From: Actinomortierella ambigua
Taxonomy: Eukaryota; Mortierellomycota; Mortierellomycetes; Mortierellales; Mortierellaceae
DNA: 54,201 nucleotides
NCBI GenBank assembly: GCA_016098155.1
Contig: JAAAJB010000093.1
Location: forward strand, 22,983 to 77,183
Direction: 5' to 3'
Part shown: piece after piece, positions 41,399-53,077 of the stretch
Numbering within the stretch: the first letter of the stretch is position 1
Layout: every line of letters starts with the position of its first letter
Program-made: the position numbers and the translations under genes
The notes under the pieces: model-generated
The model's input: the letters and a program-made list of their open reading frames with translations, nothing else
Databases searched by the model: none
What the model was told of the DNA's origin: nothing

Positions 41399-42992
41399 AT
41401 GACGACCGTTCAGAAAATCGCCGAAATCGAGGCCGAAATGGCCCGGACGCAGAAGAACAAGGTATTGCTTAGCGCTCTGTATGCCTTCAGCAGCTCCTTT
41501 AGCCCTGCACCGATAATCAAAATGCTAACCGACCCTTTATTTCGCTGTTCCCTCTTCCCCTGGGTGCACAAATCCATGTCGTCTATCTTGTAGGCCACGT
41601 CCGCCCATCTTGGTCTGCTCAAGGCCAAGCTGGCCAAGCTGAGGCGTGAGCTCTTGACACCTGACAAGTCGGGTGGAGGCGGTGGTGGCCGTAAGTCAAC
41701 TGAAAAGATCAGCAACAACAGCAATCAGGCACCTGTGTAACGGATATCGAGGAGAGATTTTCTTTGGACACTGATCATTGCGACATTTATACTGATCCCC
41801 TGCTGTCAATCAATAGTTGGCTTCGATGTGGCCAAGACGGGAGTTGGCCGTATTGGATTCGTCGGCTTCCCTTCAGTCGGCAAGTCGACACTTATGTCCA
41901 AGCTGACTGGCACACACTCGGAGGTTGGTGCTTACGAGTTCACAACCCTGACCACCGTGCCCGGTGTTGTCCAGTACAACGGTGCCCGACTCCAGATTCT
42001 CGATCTTCCTGGTATCATTGAAGGTGCTAAGGACGGCAAAGGTCGAGGTAAGTCTTTACTTGATCTCTTGTATTTTGGGTTCTTGGTGGCACTCAAGGTG
42101 CATGCACAGGGAGCGATGACATAGACTGACCACTCCTTTGTTCCAACTACCTTGAATATGTAACACAGGTAAGCAGGTCATTGCTGTCGCTCGTACCTGC
42201 TCTCTCATCTTCCTGGTGCTGGACGTGCTCAAGCCTCTGGGTGATAAGCGCATTATTGAGAGGGAGTTGGAAGGCTTTGGTATTCGACTGAATCAGAAGC
42301 CTCCCAACATTTTCTTCAAGAAGAAGGACAAGGGTGGTATCAACATGACCAATACCGTCCCTCTGACGCACTTGGACTTTGACGAGGTCAAGGCCGTGCT
42401 GAGCGAGTACAGGATCCACAACGCTGATGTCAGCTTCAAGTGCGACGCAACCATCGACGAGCTCATTGATGTCATTGAGGGCAATCGTGTCTACGTCCCC
42501 TGCATATACGTACTGAACAAGATCGACCAGATCTCGATTGAGGAGCTCGACCTGCTGACAAAGATTCCTCACGCTGTTCCGATCTGCGCACACCACGAAT
42601 GGAACTTTGACGAGCTTCTGTCCAAGGCATGGGAATACCTGGATCTGGCACGTATCTACACCAAGCCCAAGGGCCAGCTGCCAGACTACTCCTCGCCTGT
42701 TGTCTTGCGGCGTGAGCATGCTTCTATTGAAGGCTTCTGTAACAACATCCACAAGGCCATTTTGCGCGAGTTCAAGTAGTAAGTCCTTTTGTATACAAGG
42801 ATCCTGTCAACTCGTCGATCTCAAATTGGCATTCCAAAGGCAATCTCTAACGTAATTTTTCTCTCCCTTATTTTTTTTTCCTACTATAGCGCATTGGTCT
42901 GGGGAGCCTCGGCAAAGCACAACCCACAAAAGGTTGGCAAGGAGCATATTCTGGCAGACGAGGATGTTGTCCAGATTATCAAGAAGGTATAA
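41399..42992 (+). CDS. DRG1: DRG1 / Rbg1 ribosome-associated GTPase
   Basis: Five exons: 41399-41461, 41594-41690, 41817-42047, 42169-42778 and 42890-42992; 367 residues, the same length as human DRG1. The N-terminus is [18 protein letters not shown], then a basic [15 protein letters not shown] helix. GTPase motifs: G1 GFPSVGKST, switch [12 protein letters not shown]3 DLPGIIEGA and G4 NKID; the C-terminal TGS domain ends [18 protein letters not shown] GTPases act on translating or stalled ribosomes together with a DFRP partner (DFRP1/Tma46). The C-terminus converges on the Serinc gene with only about 70 bp between stops, so the transcripts probably overlap; a polyadenylation signal AATAAA lies at 43004. 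Confidence 0.96.
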
Positions 42993-43061
42993 AAGAACAC
43001 ACAATAAAAATGATATTCTAGACAGCAGTTTTTCCCCTGTTCTTTTTTTATTCTTTTCTTT

Positions 43062-44715
43062 TTAGTAATCACTGAAGCGATCGGGGAAAAGGACGGGCGC
43101 GAGTAGTGAGAATCCATAAAGACCATAGCAAATCCAAGACGACACAACCTTGACCCAAACAGCAGGCCAGCTTTGTCCGATAAGGATCAAGTTGTCAGAT
43201 CCTGCCTCGACCTCTGAAAAGGTGTTCCAGTTGGTGAGCACCATCGAGATATACATTGCAGCCAATGCAAAAACGACGTGGAAGAAGGAATAGTTGTACT
43301 GAACGCCATTCTTCTCATCGTCCTTGGCGTCAAAATCTCCTTCGTCGTCGTCGTCATCATCAGCCTCGTCCAGCGCCGACACTGGCAACGCACCACTCTC
43401 GACCGCGGCGAGCAATGCATCAGACCGACGCATCGATGTCCCGCTGGGTTGGCTGGTCACCATGGGCACTGGCTGGTATTCATTCTGGTTAATGCCTGCT
43501 TTGCCTCCTTGCGTAGCTGCTCGCGAGGTCGAGTAAGCAACCGCCAAAAACGTGAAAATGGCGCCCATAAGTACTGTCGTTGTCCGTGTGCCTCGAGCCT
43601 TGCGCAATGGGTTACAGTCGGTGCCCTCATCAGGCTCATTGGCCACAGCACTCAGAATGAGGTAGGCGCAGTAGATGACCACCATCGAGGACTGAGCAAG
43701 ACCTGAGCGCGGATTAGCATCTTGGACAGCGGGCAAGACGGCGATGAGGGTCACGCCAATGGCGAGGACGAGATTGAAGGTGATCCAAAAGATGTTTTTG
43801 GTGCATCCGCTGCCAGCAAAGTAGCCGTACATGATGCCCGTGAGAATAATGGCGCCCAGGTACATTAGCATCGTCGATCCGACGAGGATAAACTTCCACT
43901 TGTTGGTGTCAGACATCTCCCACTTTTCCATGCAGCTCTCAGACCAAGTGTGCGCAAAGTCGACCAGCAGAATGAGTCCAAAGAGAATGAAGATACCGGC
44001 GCCGATCAGTGCCACGTAATTGCCCCAGAAGACAAAGAAGCCGGTCGGGATAAAAAATGACATGACGACCAACAGGATCCAAATGACGACCTTGGGTCCC
44101 CACCAGCCATTCTGGATAGCGGCACGCTTGGAGCGTGAGTCGTGCACACCGATTAGGAGCAGGCTGAGGATGATGTGGAACAGGGCCAATGCAAAGCCGA
44201 CACGTTGTACTCCGAAAGCGCCGTAGCATGAGTTGTCTTTACAGTTGAGTCGTAGGTATCCATGAGTGATGCTTTCCAGCTGCTTGGACGCCCAATCAGA
44301 TAGTAAGATCCATGCAAACTATTGAAAAGGATATAGCATGTGTCCGTGTTAATAGATACTGGGGAGGGAACATGTCTCATAGGCAATAACAAGTATGCAG
44401 CGGCCTACCAGCGAGTTTGCAAGCATTATAAGCTAGACGTGCAACAGAGAGATGGATAACATGCCTATAACGTTAGTTTGCCATTCGTGGTCTGACATCA
44501 AAACAATACAAAAAGAAAAAGAAGATAAAAGGCCTGTGGTTTCCTCATCCCTCACTCCAAGGACATACAGCGTAGCCCACACGGGTGGCGATAGAGTTGT
44601 TGCAGTTGCACGAACGGCATGCGAGCGAGCAAGCAGCAGCAGAGAAGCAAGAGGCAAGAATGGAGCCTATGCCGCCTAATGCGGGCAAGGCAATGCAGCT
44701 CAAGGCAGCGCCCAT
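43062..44715 (-). CDS. TMS1: Serinc / Tms1 family multi-pass membrane protein
   Basis: Three exons: 44715-44569, 44432-44409 (only 24 nt, LIMLANSL) and 44318-43062; 475 residues with consistent phase. The N-terminus is MGAALSCIALPALGG, then the family-typical CRSCNCNNSIATRVGYA, which joins through the micro-exon to FAWILLSDWA. About ten membrane segments follow, with CKDNSCYGAFGVQRVGFALA, RAAIQNGWWGPK, an acidic loop (DEADDDDDDEGD), and the ending YNYSFFHVVFALAAMYISMV..TNW..PVLFP. Serinc proteins are lipid-scrambling or serine-incorporating membrane proteins (Tms1 is vacuolar in yeast). The donor and acceptor around the micro-exon are canonical (GTATGT..TCTAG and GTAGGC..AATAG). Confidence 0.95.
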
Positions 44716-45311
44716 TTAGCTAGTTGTGGATGGGTGGGTGGGTGGAGGTGTGAAGAGAGCGAAAATGGGTCATTCACGACAGAGGATGCAGGTGCCAAGA
44801 GTAACAGAGCATGCCGTTCGTTCACAGGACAGGACAGCATTCAATTATGCAATTACAGAGGGTCCAAGCCACCGACCTGATGGATGGATTTTTTTTGGAG
44901 CAAGGGGGAGAGGGAGCGGAGGGAGGCGAGGGCAGCGCAGGCCCAGACCTTGAAAATCCATTTGCGCACCAAAAATTTTTCTTCCTCTCTCTTCAATCGG
45001 AATATTTGGTACATGAGGGCAACATCGATCATCAGCGACAACGTTGGGCAAACACCTCTTGGACGCATAGGCGGTGATGGACAGACAGGCCGACATATCC
45101 GCATCAACGAGACGAGCTAGGAAAAACCAGGCGCCGCATCCACATACTGATGAGGAAACTGCCTCTTCCGTCTCTCTCAGCCCTGCCTTGTCCATCATCT
45201 CGCCTGGCATCAGAGAGATTGCCCAACCTCGTTACGGACCACCCTATGTTTTTCAAGGAGCAGCACTATTAACACTGGCTTGCCTTTCCTGTTGCTTGTA
45301 TTAGTAGCAAA
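44716..45311. promoter_or_regulatory. divergent promoter of Serinc and uS14
   Basis: About 600 bp between start codons. It includes TGGG repeats (44729-44744) and a pyrimidine-rich leader before the ribosomal protein ATG, as is common for such genes. No gene is seen. Confidence 0.45.
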
Positions 45312-46156
45312 ATGGCTCACTCTACCATCTGGAACTCTCACCCCCGCGGCTATGGCAAGGGCTCCCGCGAGTGGTAAGATCCGTTTCTTAGGGTCTCATA
45401 GACTTTCATCAGGACATCTTTCCAAGTCAAATCCAACATCATTCACATCAGAGGCGCTATACAGCATACATCATCCATCATCATAAGGACATCACCAACA
45501 TCATGGGATCAAGAATCATTTCGCAGGACATGACATGAATTTCGTCAATTTGCATGGGGGAACCCTGCATCATTTTCTGTCAATGAAGTTGACACCCACT
45601 TTCGGATTGGAGTTGACAGTATCCCTTTGGAGTTGTCTGACTTATTAAGCGGACAGGTGTTTCATGTGGATATGACATGGCCAAAGTCGAGAGTTCGGCC
45701 TATTTGCATATGCACCTGCTCTCGCCGCGCCTAGTTTCCCGTTATTATTCAGCAGTCGACTGGCCTATCCACTCCTATTCAACAACTAGGCTGCATTGCC
45801 CCTCTTTCGCTTTTCGGGATTCTGGAATCAGTTTACACACTTCAAAGATCTCAAGACGGACGCATGTCATATTAGATTTGTTCTATAGGATCATGGACTT
45901 ACCTGCCTATGTTTTGATACTATTTTCTCAATAGCCGTGTCTGCACTCACCAGGCTGGTTTGATCCGCAAGTACGGCCTCAACATCTGCCGTCAGTGCTT
46001 CCGTGAGAACTCTGCCGCCATTGGTTTCACCAAGGTATGTGTAGAAATATATCATTCGTGAAGCAAATGATTGCTCGCTATGTCACCGCGTTTCGTAACA
46101 GGAACTAATTGCATCCTACCCTATACCCTTTTTTGTTAAAACAATAGACCCGCTAA
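45312..46156 (+). CDS. RPS29: ribosomal protein uS14 (RPS29)
   Basis: Three exons: 45312-45373, 45935-46034 and 46148-46156; 56 residues, the exact family size. The sequence begins [29 protein letters not shown] and continues [23 protein letters not shown]. Two CxxC pairs (CRVC and CRQC) bind zinc. It is a small-subunit protein near the mRNA entry and decoding side. The last coding exon is just nine bases (Thr, Arg, stop). Intron 1 is long (561 nt), as in many ribosomal protein genes; I looked there for box C/D or H/ACA RNA signals and saw none. Confidence 0.96.
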
Positions 46157-49116
46157 ATTGTGACACCCCTTCTCTTGTTTTTTTTCCAATCAGCACCATA
46201 CGTTTGGAATAAACATTTGTCACTTTCACTTGCTGCTTTTTTATTTATTGCTTTTTTTTCCTGTGCTTCGATGCGAGGACGAAGGATAGGCTTCTTGGTC
46301 AAGTCAGGAGATGACGGGAAATACTGCCTAATTTGTACAGTCATTGTTGCCTGGGCGTAGGGTTCGGCTTGGTGGATTTGAATGACATGGATGGCTGAAA
46401 ACCCCAGGATGTTGCTGGCAATGCGCCGGGGATGTGAATCTTGAAGCGCCAGGGACATGGCTTCTGGACACCCCCCGGAGCATGGTTGCTGAAGTACCGG
46501 GGGTGTGAGTTTTGAAGCACCAGGGATATGGCTGTTGAAAAACCTGGATATTGAAGCATGGACAATGCATGAACAGTAGAATTGGCGTGGACGATAGGTG
46601 ATGGAGAAGAATTGGCGCGTAGCCAATGGACGGCCGCAGGTGGTTGTGAGAGATAAACACCCGACATCATTGTTGTAAAACGCGCCATTTTAGACATGGC
46701 TACACGCTGAAGTTTCTTCACATGTACATTACGATGGTACTTTGAAAACGATGGGTCGCAATGCACGAAATTGAGAGACTGTTAGGGTCAGTGGTCGACA
46801 CGCAAAAACCTGGGAGTGTTACCTCGTCTTTTCCGCATGTATGCAGGCATGGAGCAGGACCTTTCACGATGACGAGAGGTAAACACAGGGGTTATGATCA
46901 AGCCCTTCATCGAGAAGCAAGCGTATTGAATGCCCGGGATCCGTTGTGGCACTTACCACGGAGAATAATTTGTGGACTGCATTTATTGCTGCAGGGTATG
47001 ACGCTGATTTGCAAGCAACAGTGTTTGGCTTTCTCAAGATCAGGATGGACCAATGGTTTTGAGAAAGCACGCGGGAAGGACAAGCAATTTTCTTGATAAA
47101 TTTCTCATTTATTTGGTGTAACATGAATAGCGTTCCAAGGGAGGGGGGGTGGCTACGTGGAGGGAGAGATCGTTCCAACTGCGGTTGTCAATCGCGTCTT
47201 TGAAAGCGCCAGTGTGCCAACTTGTGAGTGCAGCAGCGGATAGGTTGACCATGACTTTGCTGACTGAGAGTGTGCATGTACATATGATATAGATGCACGG
47301 TACTGTACATATTCGATTGCATCGCGAAAATCCTTGAATACGTACAAGTTTTTCATGCACCACAGAAGTGATTGGCACCGTCGTATGTGAGGAGAAGGAG
47401 CCCGCCCTTAGTCAATCTTGCAGCCGATCTAGGCCTGAGCGTTGAGAGCAACCTAGGGTTACCTTCAAATCCTCGGAAGACTGGGGGTGTCTGTACCAAG
47501 GTTTGTTGAGAGCACTGCAGTCGTCCACTTTGCACTGCTGCTCTTCATGGCCCCTGCTCTACCAGTTGGCCCCTGGAGAAATGTCCGATTCGAATGAAGC
47601 CCGCACCGCATGAGAGAGAGAGAGAGACAGAGAGAGAGACAGAGAACACGCTGATTTGCATGGCGAGAGAGACCACATTCATCCAGGGTGGTCGGGGTTG
47701 ATTGAAGACCCAGGAAATCAGCAGTTGGAGGGAGAGGAGAGGGATGGGGAAGAGAGGGGGGGGGAAACTGCCTCTCCTCTCTCTCCCTCTCTCCCTCTCT
47801 CTCCTCTATCCCCCTCCTTCCGACAAATAGATGCAGGGGCAACTATTATCCCCCGAGAAATAATTTTCGACATTTCCAGGGCATCCAACCATCCCACTAG
47901 TGATTCCAAGGCACATCGGGGATTGGAGGGAAAAGGGGGAGGGCACCCACGACTCCCGATCACTCTTCGAAACGGGTACCTTTATTACTACTGCCTCTAT
48001 CTAGAAAGATACGCTAAACTCCATCTTCCATTAGTGGCAGGTCATCCATCCAGCGCTAACGCTAAACCATAACCTTCTCTCCCCTACAACTGACTGCTGG
48101 ACTTGGTGCAGACCACAGAGCGAGCGAGTTGGCGTGCGCCAGAGAGAACGAGAGGCAGGCAGTGGCTGCCACATGTGATGAATGAATGAATGAAACACAT
48201 AGCTGGTGAAAAAGAGGCTGTACCAGAACGCGGTACCCTCATGCTTTCTGAAACAAGGAGGGGGATAGTCGATGTCCAAATCGATGGCCGTGCCTGGAAA
48301 GGGAAGTGAGAAGCCAGATGCTTTGTTTCATTTTCATTTTCATTCTCGATCGCCTGCGTCTGCTCACAGTTCATGAAATGGTGCCTCACGCCCACCAATG
48401 CTGGCACGATCTAACGATTACACACCAAGTGAAGGAGGGCGCTCTCCTTTCATACGCCCATGCTCTATCTCCTCTGTGCCCAGGACTCCCCTCGAGCGTT
48501 CATGTTGTCGCAAATTAACTATCATCTTTTACTGGTATAGGAGATGGTGCTTTTCAGACGCTTGGCGGAGTGATGCGAAAAAAAGGCAGAACGGATGCCA
48601 CTTGTTGCCTCCTTGTTTGGTAGTAAATGGTCCGAGGGGTAACACGAGGAAAATATGCAATGTACTCAGTGTGTAAAGGGACGCCTCCTTGGGTAATTTC
48701 CCCTGTTCTCTCCCCTCCTCCCCCTCCTCCCCCTTGACACCCCCCCACCCATTACTACTACTATGTACAAGAGACAACTCAAGGTTCTTGCGAGATAGAT
48801 CAAACAAAGAGGCAAGGCTAGCCCTCCTTTTCTGTACACAGGTCGTCTCTGGCCCTCCGACAACGCCTACGATTGGACTGCTACAAGTCAGAAGCGATTT
48901 GAATTTCAGCGGAAATTAGGTTAATTAGATTGCTTGAACCATATGCCCAAGGTTTGTTGACAGCAGCGGCTGAATAAGCCCAACAGCTGCGTACAGTTCT
49001 GTGTACCAAGTGCTACCTATGGCCTAAGCAAGGTCTGTGACACCGTTTTATTGGTCCAGGGGTTTGTTCAGTCAAAGAGTTTTCAACCCCGGTACCTCGC
49101 GACGCAAGCTCCCTAC
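46157..49116. other. long gene-poor region
   Basis: About 3 kb without a supportable gene. It holds the 23-nt minisatellite (46386-46561), GA/CT microsatellites (47610-47645 and 47775-47815), and many short frames with no domain character or splice logic. The pyrimidine- and C-rich stretch near 48705-48750 is low complexity. Confidence 0.5.
46386..46561. repeat. degenerate 23-nt minisatellite
   Basis: About seven tandem units of roughly 22-26 nt, for example CCGGGGATGTGAATCTTGAA, CCGGGGGTGTGAGTTTTGAA and CCAGGGATATGGCTGTTGAA. Each begins CC(A/G)GG and ends in a TTGAAG-like block. Units differ by several bases, so it is old. Confidence 0.75.
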
Positions 49117-49126
49117 TATATAAAAA
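49117..49126 (+). promoter_or_regulatory. TATA box of the LPMO-like gene
   Basis: TATATAAAAA lies about 217 bp before the ATG at 49334 and is followed by a pyrimidine-rich leader (49140-49330). Among promoters in this window this is the clearest TATA element, fitting a strongly regulated secreted protein. Confidence 0.55.
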
Positions 49127-49333
49127 CCGTCTCCTCCCTCCACGATTGTACACTTCACTCTTCTTCAACTCATCCAACCCTCTCCTGCCACAACGGCAAA
49201 CCCACTACTACTATCGACATAGGCTCAAAATCTACCCCTTCCGCCCTATTTCAACCAACCCGCTTCGCTACCCATCTCTCTTGCCCTATCCACCAACACC
49301 AATCATCTTTCATAATCCTTACACTTCTCCAAC

Positions 49334-50653
49334 ATGCTTTTCCGCTCGTCCATCATTGCAACTGCCGCGATCGTGCTCATCGCCTCTATCTCTGAGAAGG
49401 CCGAGGCTCACTCTTGGGCTGACTGCGTCGACTGGCGCTTCAACGACCCCAAGAAGCCTGGCTGGAAGGCCAGCGACGGCAAGTGCTTCGGCTATGCACG
49501 TCAGTTCCCACTGGCCGAGAAGGTTCCTTTCGGTGATCTCGACAGCGAGTCGCCTAACCGTCACTACCAACAGGACCCCGAAGATTTCACCGCCTGCTCC
49601 AACGGCAAGGCTGGTCGCGAGCCTGGCGCTATCGAGACCCGCCAGAGCCCCATCTCCAAGGCTTATGGTGGCAAGTTCGGTCCCATGGCCTCCGTCAAGG
49701 CCGGTGACATGATGTGCGTCCGCTGGCCGGCCAAGAACCACGCGGTCAAGAACGAGGAGGACCGCGGTGTCTTTATTAACATGCCCAAGACCATCACCAA
49801 TAAGGACCCCAACCAGTCCGAGTTCATGAAGACCACCATTGCCAAGCTGCCTTACAAGAACTGCAACCACCTGTCTGACACCGACCACACCCCCTGTGGT
49901 GGCTGCTTCATCGTTCCTTCGGATCGCCAGCCAGGTACCTACACTGTCCAGTGGCGCTGGGAGCTCAACGACAACGAGTGGTACACCTCCTGCTGGGATC
50001 TTCAGGTCACTGCTGCTGGCCCTGATGCTCCCCCACCACCCACCGGCGTCCAGTTGGGTACGCTTCCTGGTACCGAGATCGGCAGCGTGAACGATGACAT
50101 CGTCGACAGCCCTGGCGATGATGGCGATAATGGCGATGACGATAACGGCGATGACGAGGAAGATAACGGCGACGACGAGGAAGATAACGGTGACGACGAG
50201 GAAGACAACGGTGACGACGAGGAAGACAACGGCGACGACGAGGAAGATAACGGCGACGACGAGGAAGACAACGGTGACGACGAGGAGGACGATGAAGATA
50301 ACAACGACGATGAGGAGGATGATAGCAACGACGATGAGGAGGATGATAGCAACGACGATGATGAGGAGGATGACAGCAACGATGACGAGGAGGATGATAG
50401 CAACGACGACGAAGATGATGGCGAGGACGATGAGGAGGATGACAGCAACGACGATGAGGAGGATGACAGCAACGATGACGAGGAGGATGATAGCAACGAC
50501 GACGAAGATGATGGCGAGGATGATGAGGAGGATGATAGCAACGACGACGAAGATGATGGCGAGGATGATGAGGAGGATGATAGCAACGACGACGAAGATG
50601 ATGGCGAGGACGACGATGAGGGTGACAACGACGACGATGAAGACGACGAGTAA
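49334..50653 (+). CDS. secreted LPMO-like copper protein with giant Asp/Glu tail
   Basis: Single exon, 439 residues. Signal peptide of 25 residues ending EKAEA, so the mature chain starts with His26 (HSWADCVDWRF), as needed for a copper histidine brace. A second candidate ligand is the His in WPAKNHAV, and the ending QWRWELN..EWYTSCWDLQV carries the Tyr and Cys typical of the last strand in lytic polysaccharide monooxygenases. Cysteines near 31, 49, 83, 128 and 176 to 217 would form disulfides. I cannot assign it to a numbered AA family. After a PPPPTG linker the last 190 residues are almost only Asp, Glu, Asn, Ser and Gly, first seven GDDEEDN units (50143-50300), then SNDDEEDD and DDGEDDEEDDSN units. 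A role in polysaccharide oxidation is inferred. Confidence 0.85.
   Translation: MLFRSSIIATAAIVLIASISEKAEAHSWADCVDWRFNDPKKPGWKASDGKCFGYARQFPLAEKVPFGDLDSESPNRHYQQDPEDFTACSNGKAGREPGAIETRQSPISKAYGGKFGPMASVKAGDMMCVRWPAKNHAVKNEEDRGVFINMPKTITNKDPNQSEFMKTTIAKLPYKNCNHLSDTDHTPCGGCFIVPSDRQPGTYTVQWRWELNDNEWYTSCWDLQVTAAGPDAPPPPTGVQLGTLPGTEIGSVNDDIVDSPGDDGDNGDDDNGDDEEDNGDDEEDNGDDEEDNGDDEEDNGDDEEDNGDDEEDNGDDEEDDEDNNDDEEDDSNDDEEDDSNDDDEEDDSNDDEEDDSNDDEDDGEDDEEDDSNDDEEDDSNDDEEDDSNDDEDDGEDDEEDDSNDDEDDGEDDEEDDSNDDEDDGEDDDEGDNDDDEDDE
50143..50650. repeat. coding acidic repeat of the LPMO-like gene
   Basis: Hierarchical tandem repeat: 21-nt units (GDDEEDN) in the first third, then 24-nt (SNDDEEDD) and about 45-nt (DDGEDDEEDDSN) units. 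Neighbouring units are almost identical in DNA, so copy number is probably variable. The opposite strand is open for over 200 codons only because of this composition. Confidence 0.85.
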
Positions 50654-51975
50654 ACCTGCCTGGCTGCAGTATTCGATCCTTCACTCCCCCCAATTTTGTA
50701 TATTTTTCACCTGTAATCTACTTTTTCCATCTTTCAAAACGCTAGTGCAGCGACATGTACCATCCCCCCCCCATCAAAAATAAAGAATTTGCAATAGAAA
50801 AAAAAACCTTTACTAGTTTTATTTCTCAACGCTGACAAAAGATAGGCCCCAGGGTGCTAAATCAAGGCAGGGTGCTCCTTACCATTTCTCAAGTTGCACA
50901 TGTGGAATAGGATAGTATTCCGTGTTGGATCGTGAATGAAATTTGGCGGGGTTCAGACCCAAGAACGACCATGGTAAACACTCGCGGACACATCGTGCCA
51001 CTGTTGAAGGGCTTAGCCATTCATGGACCACACTTTTGATACTACGCATTCCATTTCCTGCCGGATCTCTTAAAGTGAGGTTTGCCACGATGAAAAAGAG
51101 TGATTGTCCTGTTTAACCTCCTTTCTGAATGCCTTGGCCTATGGGTTGTAAAAGAAGGGGAACTGGTACCTTGTGTTCGCTGTTGCAAGCTGCGAAGAGG
51201 ATGAACCTCCACCATTTCTGATATTTGTAACAAGAAGGAGATCAAGTCTACTCGACATGGTGCTTCTGCTCACTTGGGCCAATAACTTGCTTCTATTTTT
51301 TTCGTGTCATGTTCGGTGGTGTTTAACGCCACTTGAGCAACGACACCAATACTCATCCAGTGTTTAACTCGCTTCGCGTGTGTAGCCTACGCATGCCTAT
51401 GAAAGTACATATTCTTTAGTCATGTTAGGCAAGGTGCGTACTCAAAGTGCCACATCCCGTAAGTGCAACCACTTTTGTGATTTCCTCTGCGTGGATAGAG
51501 ACGGGGTGCAGCAAAGTACCGCTCTGTAGTAGACACTGAGTCCCCCCTTTTAGAGACAGGTGGCGAACAGCCCTTGCTCTTTGACGAAGCATACACGGAA
51601 GAGCAAAGAGCAATACTAACGGGGAATGGTCTGGTACATGCGAAATGCCACAATGCATGAGACATTGGCCGAACATTCATGATGGCTACGAGTTAGAGTT
51701 GGCGTCACAAGCTATAGCAAGGAAGAACAGGTTTTGTCAGTTGTCCCAAGGAAGCAAGTAGCCACACTTTTGCTACACAAGTCCATGCAGAGGTTTAAAA
51801 TAGGTCTCTTTCCCAACAAGATGAAACAGCGAAGCAAAGAACACGCCCGATAGACCCAAGTCATTGAAGATGGGGGAAAAAAAGCAGGTTTTGTTTTAAA
51901 ACAACTTCGCTACTGGAAGTTTTGCAAGGCTATGTACATGGTATGGCTAAAGCCGCCGGGCCCTTGTTCCTTTGC
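50654..51975. other. convergent intergenic region, no gene supported
   Basis: About 1.3 kb between the LPMO-like and C2-protein stops. A polyadenylation signal (AAAATAAAG) lies near 50777. Frames near 51420-51680 have no recognisable features. Confidence 0.5.
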
Positions 51976-52356
51976 TTACTCGGGCTGGACGGTAAGCTCG
52001 AGCTCGACCTCGCCACGGAACTTGGAGCCCTCGCCAATCTGGTACCACTGCTTGATGTGGCCGCTCTCAAACACGGACTTCAGAGGGATCTTGGTGCTGC
52101 CAATGTCGTCGTCGGAGATGAGATCGTCGTCGAAGACCTCGACCCTGAGGGAATCGTCAGGCTTGGCAGTGAACAAGAAGGGCTCGTCGGTGAAGGTGAC
52201 AACGCCGGTCGCGTTCTTCTGGACCTTGGTCTTGTGCTTCTGCTTGTTGAGGAGGCGTCCGATGCTGAGCTCGACATAGGGGTCGTTCTTGCCGATAAGG
52301 CCGTCCTCACGCTTGAGGTCACGGGCTTGGTGAACTGTAACAAGGAGCTTAGTCAT
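51976..52356 (-). CDS. small single C2-domain protein
   Basis: 126 residues from the ATG at 52356; the longer upstream frame starts further out in low-complexity leader sequence. The whole protein is one C2 domain: KLLVTVHQARDLKRED, then GKNDPYVELSIG, then LRVEVFDDDLISDDDIGS and a final strand GEVELELTVQP. Asp residues in NDPYV and in DDDLISDDD fit the Ca-binding loops, so Ca-dependent phospholipid binding is expected. There is no catalytic or membrane segment. Such minimal C2 proteins occur widely in fungi and plants; the specific role is unknown. No intron is seen. Confidence 0.9.
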   Translation of the reverse strand: MTKLLVTVHQARDLKREDGLIGKNDPYVELSIGRLLNKQKHKTKVQKNATGVVTFTDEPFLFTAKPDDSLRVEVFDDDLISDDDIGSTKIPLKSVFESGHIKQWYQIGEGSKFRGEVELELTVQPE

Positions 52357-52932
52357 AGTGTATTGTGTAGGTGCGTGGATTGGTATGGGTACGGGTTGGT
52401 AGTGGAGGGGAAGGTGATAGGATGCTGCTGTGGATGGAAATGGGGAAGAGGGGAGAGGCGGGTCATTTATATGTAAGGGGGGGGGGAATGATTCCCACAG
52501 GTTGTGTCGTCGTCGTTGGCCAAAAAGACGTGTTTCGTTCGGGCCATCGTGTCCCGTACCTTTCACCGCCTTTTCATGGTGGTGCTGAGCTCTGCTATAA
52601 ACACGACTGGTTGGTGTGGTACGTAGAACAAAAAAATCGAACATCGTGCACCCTCTTACTTTTTTCCCCTTCTTCTTGGAGCGTGAGATTTTTTTTGGAG
52701 GAGGCTTTCGGGCTTACATCATTTCCAGCGGGAGCCCCAAATTTGACCTGCTGTACTTCTGTCCAAAAGTATCACCTTTGGGCTCAGAGGATAAGGAGAG
52801 CAAGGCTGGGGGGAATGGGAGAGAGAGAGGAAGAGGAGGAGAATCCCCTTGCACCTCACCATTTCTTCAATTTCTTATGTCATTGGTACGTCTTCCATCG
52901 CAATGCTTATGTTCGCCCCCTTGAGAGAAGGG

Positions 52933-52988
<56 letters not shown>

Positions 52989-53077
52989 AGGGGGGTGAGT
53001 TGCCGCAGAAGGAAGAGGGTAATCAGGGCGATCAGGCGCCGTGGCTGCCATGCTATATCACTACCTTATTCCAGCAC
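52357..53077. other. intergenic with (AG)n microsatellite
   Basis: About 720 bp upstream of the C2 gene. It contains G runs and a 46-nt (AG)n tract at 52937-52982. The plus-strand frames here are composition-driven. Confidence 0.5.
52937..52982. repeat. (AG)n microsatellite
   Basis: Twenty-three uninterrupted AG dinucleotides, the longest simple repeat in the window. It is followed by a GGGAGGG-rich stretch. Confidence 0.95.

Noticed and set aside
45374..45934. snoRNA inside the long RPS29 intron
   Set aside because: Searched for TGATGA/CTGA boxes and an ACA tail; no convincing pair was found.
50002..50693. Two long minus-strand ORFs (polySer, and Arg/His/Pro-rich)
   Set aside because: They exist only because the GAC/GAT/GAG repeat on the plus strand leaves all complementary frames free of stops.
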